Assembly (NCBI GenBank): GCA_031277855.1
Contig: JAITLO010000027.1
Location: 91,268 to 155,267, forward strand
Length of the DNA stretch: 64,000 nucleotides
Direction of reading: 5' to 3'
DNA from: Acidovorax sp.
GTDB lineage: Bacteria > Pseudomonadota > Gammaproteobacteria > Burkholderiales > Burkholderiaceae_C
Shown: in pieces, positions 26,303-35,163 of the stretch
Layout of the letters: each line of letters starts with the position of its first letter
How positions within the stretch are numbered: the first letter of the stretch is position 1
Notes under the pieces: model-generated
Told to the model about the DNA's origin: nothing
Databases searched by the model: none
The model's input: only the letters and a program-made list of their open reading frames with translations
Position numbers and translations under genes: made by a program

Positions 26303-27475
26303 CTACAGTCTTTGCATGCTGTCCTTGGGCGCACCGCGGTGGGTACGCGCCACCGCCATCAGCACGCCCAGCGCCAGCCCCAGCGTCACCATGGCCGTGC
26401 CGCCATAGCTCACGAATGGCAAAGGCACGCCCACCACCGGCAAGATGCCGCTGACCATGCCCATGTTCACAAAGGCATAGGTAAAGAAAATCATGGCCAC
26501 GGCGGCGGCCATCAGCCGCGTAAACAAGGTGTTGGCGTGCATGGCAATCGCCAGGCCGCGCCAGACCAGCAGCAAAAAGCCGGTGATCAGCACCAGATTG
26601 CCCAGCAGGCCGAATTCCTCGGAGTACGCCGCAAAGATAAAGTCGGTGGTGCGCTCGGGAATGAATTCCAGATGGGTCTGGGTGCCAGCCATAAAGCCCT
26701 TGCCCCAGATGCCGCCCGAACCAATGGCAATCATGCCCTGGATGATGTGAAAGCCCTTGCCCAGCGGGTCGCGCGTGGGGTCCAGCAGGGTGCAGACCCG
26801 GGTGCGCTGGTAGTCATGCAGAAAATACCAGCTCACGCCGTCGGCGCACAAGGTGGGCTCGTTCCAGATGATGAGCGCAATACCCACCACGCCCAGCACC
26901 ACCGGCGGCACGATCAGCTTCCAGGGTAGGCCTGCAAAAAAGATCACCGCCAGGCCTGCGGCCATCACCAGCAGCGAGGTGCCCAGGTCGGGCTGCTTCA
27001 TGATCAGGCCCACGGGCAGCAGCAGCAGGGCGAAGGCGATGACAAAGTCCGAGGCCCTGCGCTGGCCCTCGCGCTTTTGGAACCACCAGGCCAGCATCAA
27101 CGGCGTGGCAATCTTCAGCAGCTCCGAGGGCTGGATCACCACACCCACATTCACCCAGCGCTGTGCCCCCTTCTTGGTGATGCCAAACAGCAACACCGCC
27201 ACCAGCAAGGCAATGCCCAGGCTGTACAGCGGCACGGCCAGCAGCATCAGCCGCTGCGGCGGCACCTGGGAGACCAGGAACAAAATGCCGGCGGCCAGCA
27301 GCATATTGCGGCCATGGTCGACAAAGCGTGAGCCGTGGTCATAGCCGGCCGAATACATGGCCAACAAGCCCACGCTGGCCAATATCCCTATGAGCAACAG
27401 CAAGACGTAGTCAAAGTTGCGAAACAGCGGCACAAAGCGCTGCAGCAGGGTCGGTTTGTCGATTTCGGCGGACAT
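26303..27475 (-). CDS. rodA: Peptidoglycan glycosyltransferase RodA
   Basis: SEDS-family glycan polymerase of the elongasome, 390 residues with about ten membrane segments, working with PBP2 in side-wall synthesis. The family signature is visible in the C-terminal part (VGVPLPFVSYGGTAM), together with the internal GKGFMAGTQTHLEFIPERTTDFIFA, cited as about residues 265-289. It is separate from the FtsW paralogue in the dcw cluster. The mre genes are not adjacent within the window; rodA faces the divergent esterase gene. Confidence 0.94.
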   Translation of the reverse strand: MSAEIDKPTLLQRFVPLFRNFDYVLLLLIGILASVGLLAMYSAGYDHGSRFVDHGRNMLLAAGILFLVSQVPPQRLMLLAVPLYSLGIALLVAVLLFGITKKGAQRWVNVGVVIQPSELLKIATPLMLAWWFQKREGQRRASDFVIAFALLLLPVGLIMKQPDLGTSLLVMAAGLAVIFFAGLPWKLIVPPVVLGVVGIALIIWNEPTLCADGVSWYFLHDYQRTRVCTLLDPTRDPLGKGFHIIQGMIAIGSGGIWGKGFMAGTQTHLEFIPERTTDFIFAAYSEEFGLLGNLVLITGFLLLVWRGLAIAMHANTLFTRLMAAAVAMIFFTYAFVNMGMVSGILPVVGVPLPFVSYGGTAMVTLGLALGVLMAVARTHRGAPKDSMQRL

Positions 27476-27573
27476 AGCCCGCCATTATCACGGGCCGCCT
27501 GCAGCCCTACAGCCCCACGGGGTCACCGCGCGCGCGTTCCAGCCCCGCCCCTGCCAACCGCTACCATGCGCGC

Positions 27574-28161
27574 ATGGCAACCACCACCCACCTGCTGTAT
27601 TTGCACGGCTTTCGCTCCTCCCCGCAATCGGCCAAGGCCCAGGCCATGGCCGCTTATGTGCAGGCGCACCATCCTGATGTGCACTGGTGGTGCCCGCAAT
27701 TACCGCCCTCCCCCCGGGAGGCCATGGACATGGTGGCCCAGGGCCTGCGTGACTGGCCCGCAGAACATATGGCAGTAGTCGGCTCCTCGCTGGGCGGGTT
27801 CTACGCCAGCTGGGTGGCCCACCTCAAGGGCTGCCCCAGCGTGCTGCTGAACCCGGCTTCCTACCCCGACCGCGATCTGGAACGCTATATCGGCGAGCAC
27901 AGCAGCTGGCATGACCCGGAAACGCGTTTTTTCTTCAGGCCCGAATACATTGCCGAGCTGCAAGCCCTGAGCCTGCATGGCAAGGCACCGGCCGGCCCGG
28001 AGCTGGGGCTTTTCGCCAAGGGCGACGAGCTGCTGGACTGGCGCGAGATGCTGGCCCGCTACCCGCTGGCCGAGCACATTCTCATTGAAGGCAGCGACCA
28101 TGCCCTGAGCGGATTCGAGGCCTATCTCCCCGATATCTGCGACTTTTTACAACTGGCCTGA
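27574..28161 (+). CDS. YqiA/YcfP-family alpha/beta-hydrolase
   Basis: A 195-residue cytosolic esterase of the UPF0227 type. The oxyanion region LYLHGFRSSP and the nucleophile elbow GSSLGG (VVGSSLGGFYASW) are present, and the C-terminal GSDHALSGFE supplies the catalytic histidine. E. coli YqiA is an esterase that favours palmitoyl-CoA and p-nitrophenyl esters, but the natural substrate is unknown. It starts 98 bases from divergent rodA. Confidence 0.88.
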   Translation: MATTTHLLYLHGFRSSPQSAKAQAMAAYVQAHHPDVHWWCPQLPPSPREAMDMVAQGLRDWPAEHMAVVGSSLGGFYASWVAHLKGCPSVLLNPASYPDRDLERYIGEHSSWHDPETRFFFRPEYIAELQALSLHGKAPAGPELGLFAKGDELLDWREMLARYPLAEHILIEGSDHALSGFEAYLPDICDFLQLA

Positions 28162-28209
28162 ACCGCTACAGCGCCTGCTGTCGCCCAGGGACAAGGGCGG
28201 CATGGGAAA

Positions 28210-30294
28210 ATGCCGCCCATGCACGCATTGTTTGAAGACGCCGGCAAATTCCTGGCTGGCCGTATCCTGTCCGAGGCCGACGCCTCCTCCCAAATCGAGC
28301 TTGGCACCGGCAAACGGGTCAAGGTCAAGGCCGCTGCCATTCTGCTGAAGTTCGACAAGCCCGAGCCCGCAGCGCTGGTGGCCGAGGCCGAGTCCATTGC
28401 CGCCACCGTGGAGCTGGACCTGGCCTGGGAATTCGCCCCCGAGGAAGAGTTCGGCTTTGCCGACATTGCGCGCGACTATTTCTCCGAGAACGCCCCGCTG
28501 GCCCAGCAGGCCGGCATGCTGTTTGCGCTCTATGGCGCGCCGCACTACTTCCGCCGCGCCGGCAAGGGCCGCTTCAAAAAGGCGCCGGCCGAAATCCTGC
28601 AGCAGGCCCTGGCCGCTATTGAAAAGAAAAAGCAGATCCAGGCCCAGATCGACACCTGGGCCCAGGAGCTGGCTGGCGGCAACTGCCCCCAGCCCATCCG
28701 CGAGCAGCTCTACAAGATTCTGTTCCGCCCCGACAAGAACGCGCCCGAGTACAAGGCCGTGGTCGAGGCCAGCCGCAGCGCGCAAAAAGCGCCGCTGGAT
28801 TTGCTGCAGGCCGCCGGTGCCATCGACTCGGCCTACCAGTTCCACTGGCAGCGCTTTCTGTTCGACAACTTCCCCAAGGGCACGGGCTTTCCCGCCATCA
28901 CCGCGCCCCAGCCGCCACAAGACCTGCCGCTGGCTGAAGTCCAGGCCTATTCCATCGACGACTCCATGACCACCGAGATCGACGATGCCCTGTCCGTGCA
29001 AGGCCTGGGCAGCGGCAAGGTCACGCTGGGCATTCACATTGCGGCCCCTGGCCTGGCGATCCAGCCCGGCTCCGATCTGGACAAGCTGGGCCGCAATCGC
29101 CTGTCCACCGTCTATATGCCGGGCTACAAGATCACCATGCTGCCCGATGAGGTGGTGCAGATCTACACGCTGGACGAAGGCCGTGCCAACCCCGCCGTGT
29201 CGCTGTATGTGACCTATGACGAGGCCAGCTTCGAAGTTCTGGCCAAGGAGACCAAGCTGGAGCGCGTGCCGGTGGTGACCAACTTCCGCCACGACAAGCT
29301 GGACCACATCGTCACCGAGGAATGGCTGAGCGACAGCAGCATTCAGGTCGAAAACACGCCACAGAGCTTGCTGGACGTGCGTGAGCAGCTCTGCTTTTTG
29401 CACAAGCTGGCCAAACACCTCAAGGCCCAGCGCGAAGTGGTGCGTGGCAAGCCCGAGAACTTCTCCCGCCCCGACTACAGCTTCCGCCTGGAAGGCAATG
29501 GCGACGAGGTGCCCAATGGCAGCGAAAAGGTCAGCATCACCGTGCGCAAGCGCGGCGCTGCCCTGGATCTGATCGTGGCCGAGGCCGCCATCGTGGCCAA
29601 TAGCAGCTGGGGCCAGCTGCTGGCCGACTGCGGCGTGCCCGGCATCTACCGCAGCCAGGCCAGCCTGGCGCCGGGCGTCAAGGTGCGCATGTCCACCAAG
29701 GCCCTGCCCCACGCCGGCATCGGCGTGAAAAGCTATTCCTGGGCCACCTCGCCGCTGCGCCGCTATGTGGACCTGGTCAACCAGTGGCAAATCATTGCCT
29801 GCGCCCGCCACGGCGCCACGGCCGCACTGGCCGCGCCCTTCAAGCCCAAGGATGCCGAACTGTTCGGCATCATCAGCAGCTTTGACGGCGCCTACAGCGC
29901 CTACAACGGCTACCAGGCCGGCATGGAGCGTTTCTGGACGCTGAAGTATCTGGAGCAAAACGCCATCACCGAGCTGGACTGCGCCGTCATCAAGGACAAC
30001 GGCCCCGGCGGCATGCTGGTGCGCGCCGACACGCTGCCGCTGGTGATCTCGGTGCTGGGCGCCCAGGCCCTGCCGCGCGGTGCGCGCCTGCGCGTCAAGC
30101 TGGGCGAGATCGACGAAATCACGCTGGACATCCACGGCACGGTGCTGGAGCGCCTGGACGATCCGGATGACGCCAGCGACGACGCCCCGGTGGACGAAGT
30201 GTCGGATGAAGACGACAACGTGGCCGGCCCCATCGCCATTGCCGTGGACATGAACGACAGCGAAGGCGCCAGCGCGGATAATCCCGCTCCGTGA
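28210..30294 (+). CDS. RNB-domain ribonuclease (RNase II family)
   Basis: A 694-residue 3'-5' exoribonuclease-like protein. The RNB catalytic block is seen as SIDDSMTTEIDDALS, cited as about residues 246-260, with the aspartates that bind metal, and later RNRLSTVYMPGYKITMLP. It lacks a clear C-terminal S1 RNA-binding domain; the tail is acidic, with many Asp and Glu. This form is common in betaproteobacteria and differs from E. coli Rnb and Rnr. The start is either base 28210 or the methionine three codons later. The stop overlaps the next gene's GTG. Confidence 0.87.
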   Translation: MPPMHALFEDAGKFLAGRILSEADASSQIELGTGKRVKVKAAAILLKFDKPEPAALVAEAESIAATVELDLAWEFAPEEEFGFADIARDYFSENAPLAQQAGMLFALYGAPHYFRRAGKGRFKKAPAEILQQALAAIEKKKQIQAQIDTWAQELAGGNCPQPIREQLYKILFRPDKNAPEYKAVVEASRSAQKAPLDLLQAAGAIDSAYQFHWQRFLFDNFPKGTGFPAITAPQPPQDLPLAEVQAYSIDDSMTTEIDDALSVQGLGSGKVTLGIHIAAPGLAIQPGSDLDKLGRNRLSTVYMPGYKITMLPDEVVQIYTLDEGRANPAVSLYVTYDEASFEVLAKETKLERVPVVTNFRHDKLDHIVTEEWLSDSSIQVENTPQSLLDVREQLCFLHKLAKHLKAQREVVRGKPENFSRPDYSFRLEGNGDEVPNGSEKVSITVRKRGAALDLIVAEAAIVANSSWGQLLADCGVPGIYRSQASLAPGVKVRMSTKALPHAGIGVKSYSWATSPLRRYVDLVNQWQIIACARHGATAALAAPFKPKDAELFGIISSFDGAYSAYNGYQAGMERFWTLKYLEQNAITELDCAVIKDNGPGGMLVRADTLPLVISVLGAQALPRGARLRVKLGEIDEITLDIHGTVLERLDDPDDASDDAPVDEVSDEDDNVAGPIAIAVDMNDSEGASADNPAP

Positions 30295-31163
30295 CCCGGC
30301 TGCCCAGCTTTCTCCGTTCTGCCTCCCCCTTGAGCATTGCGCTGGGGGTGTCGATTGCCGTGCACGCCGCATTGCTGGGCCTGCGCTTTGCAGCGCCCGA
30401 GCATTTCAACCGCGTGTTCCAGGACACGCCGCTGGAGGTGATTCTGGTCAACGCCCAGACACCCACCCAGGTTGAGTCCCCGGAAAAAGCCCAGGCCATT
30501 GCCCAGGCCACCCTGGCCGGCGGCGGCGATGCCGCCCAGGGCCGGGCCACCAGCCCCCTGCCCTATTCAGCGCTGACGGCCGTGGGCGACGATTTTGAAA
30601 ACCGCCAGCGCCAGATCGACGCCATGCAGACCCAGCAGGCCGTGCTGCTGACCCAGTTGCGCAAGCAGCTGGCCTCGCTGCCACAGACGGCCCCCAACCA
30701 GGCCGCCACCAGCCCGCAGCAGGCCCAGGAAGAGGAACGCCGCCAGCAACTGGTCAAGCTGCTGGCCGAGATCGAAAAGCGCATCAACGAAGAAAACGCC
30801 CGCCCCAAGAAGCGCTACATCAGCCCTGCCACGCGCGAAGAGGTCTACGCCGTCTATTACGACGCGCTGCGCCGCAAGGTCGAGGACAAGGGCACGGCCA
30901 ACTTCCCCGAGCAGGGCGGCAAAAAACTCTACGGCGAGCTGGTGATGATTCTGACCGTGAACCACGACGGCAAGGTGCTCGCGACCGAGGTGGTCCAGGG
31001 CTCGGGCAACCGCCAGCTCGACACCCGCGCCGAGGCCATTGCCCGCGCCGCCGGCCCCTACGGCCACTTTGGCCCGGCCATGCGCGCCAAGGCCGACCAG
31101 ATTGCCGTGGTCTCGCGCTTTAAATTCACCCGCGACCAGACTTTGCAGACGGATGTGCGGTGA
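30291..31163 (+). CDS. TonB-like energy transducer protein
   Basis: A 290-residue protein with an N-terminal membrane anchor (about residues 13-33), a long Ala/Gln-rich periplasmic linker that is probably coiled coil, and a C-terminal TonB-like domain with YGELVMILTVNHDGKVL. TonB proteins pass proton-motive energy to outer-membrane transporters. No exbB or exbD is adjacent, so a structural or envelope role is equally possible. It starts at a GTG that overlaps the ribonuclease stop codon, and repeat A follows the stop. Confidence 0.8.
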   Translation: MTRLPSFLRSASPLSIALGVSIAVHAALLGLRFAAPEHFNRVFQDTPLEVILVNAQTPTQVESPEKAQAIAQATLAGGGDAAQGRATSPLPYSALTAVGDDFENRQRQIDAMQTQQAVLLTQLRKQLASLPQTAPNQAATSPQQAQEEERRQQLVKLLAEIEKRINEENARPKKRYISPATREEVYAVYYDALRRKVEDKGTANFPEQGGKKLYGELVMILTVNHDGKVLATEVVQGSGNRQLDTRAEAIARAAGPYGHFGPAMRAKADQIAVVSRFKFTRDQTLQTDVR

Positions 31164-31164
31164 A

Positions 31165-31216
31165 CACCCCCTGAGGCGCTGCGCGGTGTCCCTGACCTGG
31201 GAGCGCGCCAGTTTTT
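31165..31216 (+). repeat. Intergenic repeat A, copy 5, internally deleted (after the TonB-like gene)
   Basis: Begins with acaccccctgaggcgctgcgc one base after the stop codon (31165-31185) and ends at gcgccagtttt, but the middle rRNA-like GC core found in the other copies is missing. Confidence 0.7.
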
Positions 31217-31249
31217 TACGCCCTGCCCTGCTCCATTGCCCCCTTGGCT

Positions 31250-31341
31250 ATTGCTCCTTCCCCCGCCGGGGGAAGGTTGGGATGGAGGCTTGGCCCCTGG
31301 TCTTACCCCCTCGCCCGCTTGCGGGAGAGGGCTGGGGTGAG
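31250..31341 (+). repeat. Intergenic repeat B, copy 2 (before aroE)
   Basis: Shares the ccttcccccgccggggg hairpin and the ccctcgcccgc / gcgggagaggg hairpin with tail gctggggtgagg. With the preceding repeat A remnant it fills the 210-base gap before aroE. Confidence 0.75.
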
Positions 31342-31373
31342 GAGCTCCTCGCCCTGCCCACATCTTTTCTCAT

Positions 31374-32231
31374 ATGACTGCAGCTCTTGATTCCTACTGC
31401 GTAATGGGCAACCCCGTGGCCCACAGCCGCTCGCCCTGGATCCATGCCCGCTTTGCCGCGTTGACCGGCCAGGCCGTGGCGTACGAGCGTTGCCTGGTGG
31501 CCTTGGATGGCTTTGCCCAGGCCCTGGCCGACTTTGCTGCTGCCGGTGGCAAGGGCTGCAACATCACCGTGCCCTTCAAGCTCGAGGCCGCCCAGGCCGC
31601 CACGCAGTGCAGCCCGCGCGTGGCCCTGGCCGGTGCGGCCAACACCTTGCTCTGGCAGGCCGATGGCAGCCTGTATGCCGACAACACCGACGGCCTGGGC
31701 CTGGTGGCCGACATCACACGCAACGCCGGCGTGGCGCTGGCGGATAAAGATATTCTCCTGATGGGCGCGGGCGGTGCGGCCGCCGGCGTGCTGGGCCCGC
31801 TGCTGGAGCAGGCACCGCGCCGCATTGTGGTCTGCAACCGCACGGCGGCCAAGGCCGAAGCCCTTGTGGCCCAGCATGCCGCCCTGGCCGCGCTCCATAA
31901 AGTGGAGCTGCAGGCGCAAGCACAGCAATCCTTAGGCGGCAGTTTTGATGTGGTCATCAATGGCACGGCTGCCAGCTTGCAGGGTGCGGGCGTGCCCGTG
32001 GCCGCCAGCGTGCTGCGCCCAGGCTCTCTGGCCTACGACATGATGTATGGCCCAGCTGCACAGCCTTTTCTGGACTGGGCCGCCCAGCATGGCGCCACCG
32101 GCCGCGATGGCCTGGGCATGCTGGTGGAACAGGCCGCCGAATCGTTTGCGCTGTGGCACGGCGTACGCCCACCTTCGGCCCAGGTGCTGGCCGAGCTGCG
32201 CGCCCTGCTCCACGCACAGGCCCCGCACTAA
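31374..32231 (+). CDS. aroE: Shikimate dehydrogenase
   Basis: NADPH-dependent reduction of 3-dehydroshikimate to shikimate, 285 residues. The substrate-binding NPVAHSRSP and the catalytic lysine in NITVPFK are present, followed by DNTDG and the glycine-rich NADP-binding GAGGAAAGVLGPLL. It works in the same pathway as aroG but is not linked to it here. Repeats A and B lie between it and the TonB-like gene. mtgA follows 24 bases later. Confidence 0.95.
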   Translation: MTAALDSYCVMGNPVAHSRSPWIHARFAALTGQAVAYERCLVALDGFAQALADFAAAGGKGCNITVPFKLEAAQAATQCSPRVALAGAANTLLWQADGSLYADNTDGLGLVADITRNAGVALADKDILLMGAGGAAAGVLGPLLEQAPRRIVVCNRTAAKAEALVAQHAALAALHKVELQAQAQQSLGGSFDVVINGTAASLQGAGVPVAASVLRPGSLAYDMMYGPAAQPFLDWAAQHGATGRDGLGMLVEQAAESFALWHGVRPPSAQVLAELRALLHAQAPH

Positions 32232-32255
32232 ACCCATGGCCAACGGAGTCTGCAC

Positions 32256-32972
32256 ATGAAGGCATTCGAGCGTTGGCTGGGTCTGGCACTGCTGGCCTTG
32301 GTGGGCTTGCAGCTGTTTTTTGTGCTGCGCATTGCGCTGATGGTGGTGGTGGCGCCGGAGTCCACCAGCTTTCAACGCTCCGAAATGTGGCAGCAATGGA
32401 AAAACGGTGCCGAGCGCCCCTGGCAACAGCAATGGGTGGATTACGGCCAGATTTCCGACCACCTCAAGCGTGCCGTGCTGACCTCGGAAGACGACCAGTT
32501 TGTGGAGCACGGCGGCGTGCGCTGGGATGCCATAGAGAGGGCCATGGAGCGCAACGCCAAGGAAGAGTTGCGCGCGGCCCGCAAGCAGTCCACGCGCCCG
32601 GCCAGGGTGTTTGGCGGCTCCACCATCACCCAGCAACTGGCCAAGAATCTGCTGCTCTCGGGCGAACGCAATATGCTGCGCAAAGGCCAGGAGCTGGTGC
32701 TGTCCCAACTGCTGGAGCTGCTGCTTTCCAAGCGCCGCATTCTGGAGATTTACCTCAACAATGTGGAATGGGGCAACGGCATTTTTGGCGCCGAGGCCGC
32801 CGCCCAGCATTACTTTGGCAAAAGCGCTGCCCGCCTCAGCCCGGCCGAAGCCGCACGCCTGGCGGTGATGCTGCCCAATCCACGCCACTTTGAAGCCAAT
32901 CCCCGCTCTGCCTATCTCAACCAGCGCAGCAGCGCCATCCAACGTAGGATGGGGAACACGCCGCTTCCTTAA
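32256..32972 (+). CDS. mtgA: Monofunctional peptidoglycan transglycosylase
   Basis: GT51-family glycosyltransferase that polymerises lipid II into glycan strands; 238 residues with an N-terminal membrane anchor (LGLALLALVGLQLFFVLRIAL, about residues 8-28). The catalytic glutamate lies in SEDDQFVEHGG and the second motif in GGSTITQQLAKNL. It lacks a transpeptidase domain, and the length is normal for MtgA. It follows aroE closely, and the pair is often co-transcribed in betaproteobacteria. Confidence 0.94.
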   Translation: MKAFERWLGLALLALVGLQLFFVLRIALMVVVAPESTSFQRSEMWQQWKNGAERPWQQQWVDYGQISDHLKRAVLTSEDDQFVEHGGVRWDAIERAMERNAKEELRAARKQSTRPARVFGGSTITQQLAKNLLLSGERNMLRKGQELVLSQLLELLLSKRRILEIYLNNVEWGNGIFGAEAAAQHYFGKSAARLSPAEAARLAVMLPNPRHFEANPRSAYLNQRSSAIQRRMGNTPLP

Positions 32973-33143
32973 AACGGGCTGCATCATCTAAGAACGTGTT
33001 CTACGCGTTGTAGAGCATGACCCGCCGCCCAGAGGAAAGCTCAGGCCCACTCCGGCCAACCGCCTTCTGCGGGCAGCATTGAACCTAGAATCAACGTCTT
33101 GCGCATGGTCCATGCGCTGCAACAGCTATCAAACCCAGAGCAC

Positions 33144-33701
33144 ATGCGCATTCTTGGCATAGACCCCGGCCTGCAAACCACCGGCTTTGGCGTGGTGGAC
33201 CGCGAGGGCCAGCAGCTGCGTTATGTGGCCTGCGGCACCATACGCACCACCCGCACGCCGGGTGTGGAGCTGGGCGATCTGCCGGCGCGGCTGAAGATTC
33301 TGTACGAGGGCATTGGCGAGGTTATCTCCCGCTACCAGCCCGAGACGGCCTCCATCGAAATCGTCTTCGTCAACGTAAATCCCCAATCCACGCTGCTGCT
33401 GGGCCAGGCGCGCGGTGCCGCCATTGCGGCCCTGGTCATGCACGGGCTGCCGGTGTCGGAATACACGGCGCTGCAGATGAAGAAAGCCATCACCGGCCAT
33501 GGCCGTGCGGCCAAGGAGCAAATCCAGGAGATGGTCAAGCGCATGCTGCACCTGCCCAACCCGCCCGGCCCGGATGCGGCCGACGCCTTAGGCCTGGCCA
33601 TCACCCATGCCCACGCCGGCCATGTGATGGATCGCCTGGCGCAGGAAACCTCGCTCCAGCGCCGCCAGCATGCTTTGTACAAGGGCGGAAGAACGTACTA
33701 A
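33144..33701 (+). CDS. ruvC: Crossover junction endodeoxyribonuclease RuvC
   Basis: Holliday-junction resolvase, 185 residues. Acidic catalytic residues are visible in [12 protein letters not shown] (Asp near residue 6), in [13 protein letters not shown] (Glu) and in [14 protein letters not shown] (two Asp). The start at MRILGID was chosen; an open extension of 15 codons upstream is not family-like. ruvA and ruvB do not follow in this window. Repeats A and B follow the stop codon, and beyond them lies the convergent AraC-type regulator. Confidence 0.96.
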   Translation: MRILGIDPGLQTTGFGVVDREGQQLRYVACGTIRTTRTPGVELGDLPARLKILYEGIGEVISRYQPETASIEIVFVNVNPQSTLLLGQARGAAIAALVMHGLPVSEYTALQMKKAITGHGRAAKEQIQEMVKRMLHLPNPPGPDAADALGLAITHAHAGHVMDRLAQETSLQRRQHALYKGGRTY

Positions 33702-33702
33702 C

Positions 33703-33816
33703 CCCCCTTGAGTCGCCTTCGGCGCCTCCCCCCCAGGGGGACGGCAAACTCGCTGCGGGGCGGCCCTTGCTCTTTGCCTCTGGCGAAAGGGGCTCTGCAT
33801 ACGGTACACCAGTTTT
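33703..33816 (+). repeat. Intergenic repeat A, copy 6 (after ruvC)
   Basis: The ccccccttgagtcgcc end begins two bases after the ruvC stop codon. The copy has the ggggcggcccttgc core and ends near caccagtttt. Confidence 0.86.
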
Positions 33817-33830
33817 GTGTGCAGCGCCCC

Positions 33831-33905
33831 GGTCTTGCTCCCTCGCCCGCTTGCCGGAGAGGGTGGGGGTGAGGGTGAAGCGGCAAAGCCGCTCAGGGGG
33901 TGTGT
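33831..33905 (-). repeat. Repeat B-like stretch joined to a repeat A end (supplies the regulator's stop codon)
   Basis: The ccctcgcccgc...gagagggtgggggtgagg hairpin (33840-33876) runs into gccgctcagggggtg. On the minus strand this reads caccccctgagcgg, whose TGA is the stop codon of the AraC-type gene, which therefore ends in HTP much as pncB ends in NTP. Confidence 0.72.
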
Positions 33906-34909
33906 AGCGTTTCCGAGGGCAGAGCCCCAAACAGGCGTTTGTAGTCCTGGGAAAAATGGCCCATGTGATAAAAGCCCCAGCGCGCTGCAATGTCCTGCAC
34001 GGTTTGCGGGCCCTGGGCATCGCGCAGGGCGCGGCGGCAGGCGTTGAGGCGTACGGCCTTCAAAAAATCGGCCGGCGACTGCCCCAGCGTGCTTTGAAAA
34101 TGGTTGTGCAGCGTGCGGCGGGTGACATGCAGTTGCTGGCACAGCGCGTCCACCCCCAGGGCCTGGTAGGCGCTGCTGCAGACCATGTCGCGCGCGGCCA
34201 TGACCAGGGCCAGACGCCTTTGTGCAGCCTGTGCCTGCTGCTGCGGGCTGGCACTGCACAGCAAGGCCAGCAACTGGGGTAGCAAGGCCTGGGTGAGCAC
34301 CAGGCGCCATGCCCCCTGGTCTGCCTGCTGCTCCTGCAAACGCTGGCCCAGTGCCAACAGCTGCTCCATCAGGCGGCACAGCGCCATATGCTGGCCCGGC
34401 TCCAGCAAGGCCACACAGGGGCTTGGCTCCAGCAGCACACGGTCGGGGTCTAAGCCCAGCCATTCCTTTTGCGCCTGTAGCCATTGCACGTCCATGACCA
34501 CCCCGTAAATGCCGAAATGCGGGGGCGTACGCAACGTAAAGCCTGCACTGGCGCTGGCGCACAACAAGCTGCGCATGGATCCTGTGCTGCCCGCCTGCTC
34601 ACCACCGCAGAAATGCAGCGGCTGGTGGCTGTGCATATCGGCAAAACCCATCCACACCGATCCCGGCCAGGGCGTGCAACGCTGGCTGGTGGCCGGCAAG
34701 GTGTATTCATGGAACAGCTGAACACCTGCGCCAGCAAGCAGCAGCTCGCGCACCTGGCCGCTGAAGCTGCCGCTGGAAATCTGGTCGTACTCCTGCTCCC
34801 AGGCCGAAATATGGCTGGCATGCTCGTCCACATCTGCACTGCAGCGTGCACCGTAGGCCAGGGTCTGCGAGTCACCACCAGAGAGGTTGTTGCCCTTCTC
34901 CAAGCTCAT
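33893..34909 (-). CDS. eutR: AraC-family regulator, probably EutR-like
   Basis: A 338-residue transcription factor with a C-terminal AraC/XylS double helix-turn-helix (about residues 235-335, including VDALCQQLHVTRRTLHNHF). The N-terminal domain fits ligand-sensing regulators of the EutR type. It is divergent from the ethanolamine permease and EutBC genes, so it probably activates them in response to ethanolamine, as E. coli EutR does with ethanolamine and cobalamin. The name rests on context more than on the sequence. Its stop codon lies in repeat DNA. Confidence 0.78.
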   Translation of the reverse strand: MSLEKGNNLSGGDSQTLAYGARCSADVDEHASHISAWEQEYDQISSGSFSGQVRELLLAGAGVQLFHEYTLPATSQRCTPWPGSVWMGFADMHSHQPLHFCGGEQAGSTGSMRSLLCASASAGFTLRTPPHFGIYGVVMDVQWLQAQKEWLGLDPDRVLLEPSPCVALLEPGQHMALCRLMEQLLALGQRLQEQQADQGAWRLVLTQALLPQLLALLCSASPQQQAQAAQRRLALVMAARDMVCSSAYQALGVDALCQQLHVTRRTLHNHFQSTLGQSPADFLKAVRLNACRRALRDAQGPQTVQDIAARWGFYHMGHFSQDYKRLFGALPSETLHTP

Positions 34910-35163
34910 GTCTGCATCTGAGCAAACTTCATTCCAGCTGACTGCAATTGGCTTGTAAATAATGCGAGCAAGCTTTTTCGCCCCACCCCTGGCCTGCTTA
35001 CTGAGAGAGGCATAACGTCAAGAAACAAATCGGCCGGTTCTCGCTGGGGAACGGCTATCCCGAATCGGAAAAATCTACACCTCCCATCCGGATTGCCCAT
35101 TTCGGATAGGTGCCAGCCACCTGCGTTTGATGCAATGCCTGCAAACATTCAGGAGATACAGGC
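34910..35163. promoter_or_regulatory. Divergent eutR / eat regulatory region
   Basis: A 254-base gap between the regulator and the permease. It holds an inverted repeat atccg-N12-cggat (35086-35107) and a related sequence, atcccgaatcgg, about 30 bases earlier; both are candidate regulator sites. An aggag ribosome binding site precedes the permease ATG. I could not choose a promoter with confidence. Confidence 0.45.

Noticed and set aside
28147..30372. 741-residue open frame on the minus strand, opposite the RNB ribonuclease
   Set aside because: It has no start context or family match, is rich in Gly, His, Ala and Val, and exactly mirrors the real gene; it is a product of high-GC codon bias.
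35000..35040. Sigma-54 promoter before the ethanolamine permease (tggcctgcttact)
   Set aside because: It has the GG at -24 but lacks the GC at -12 with correct spacing.
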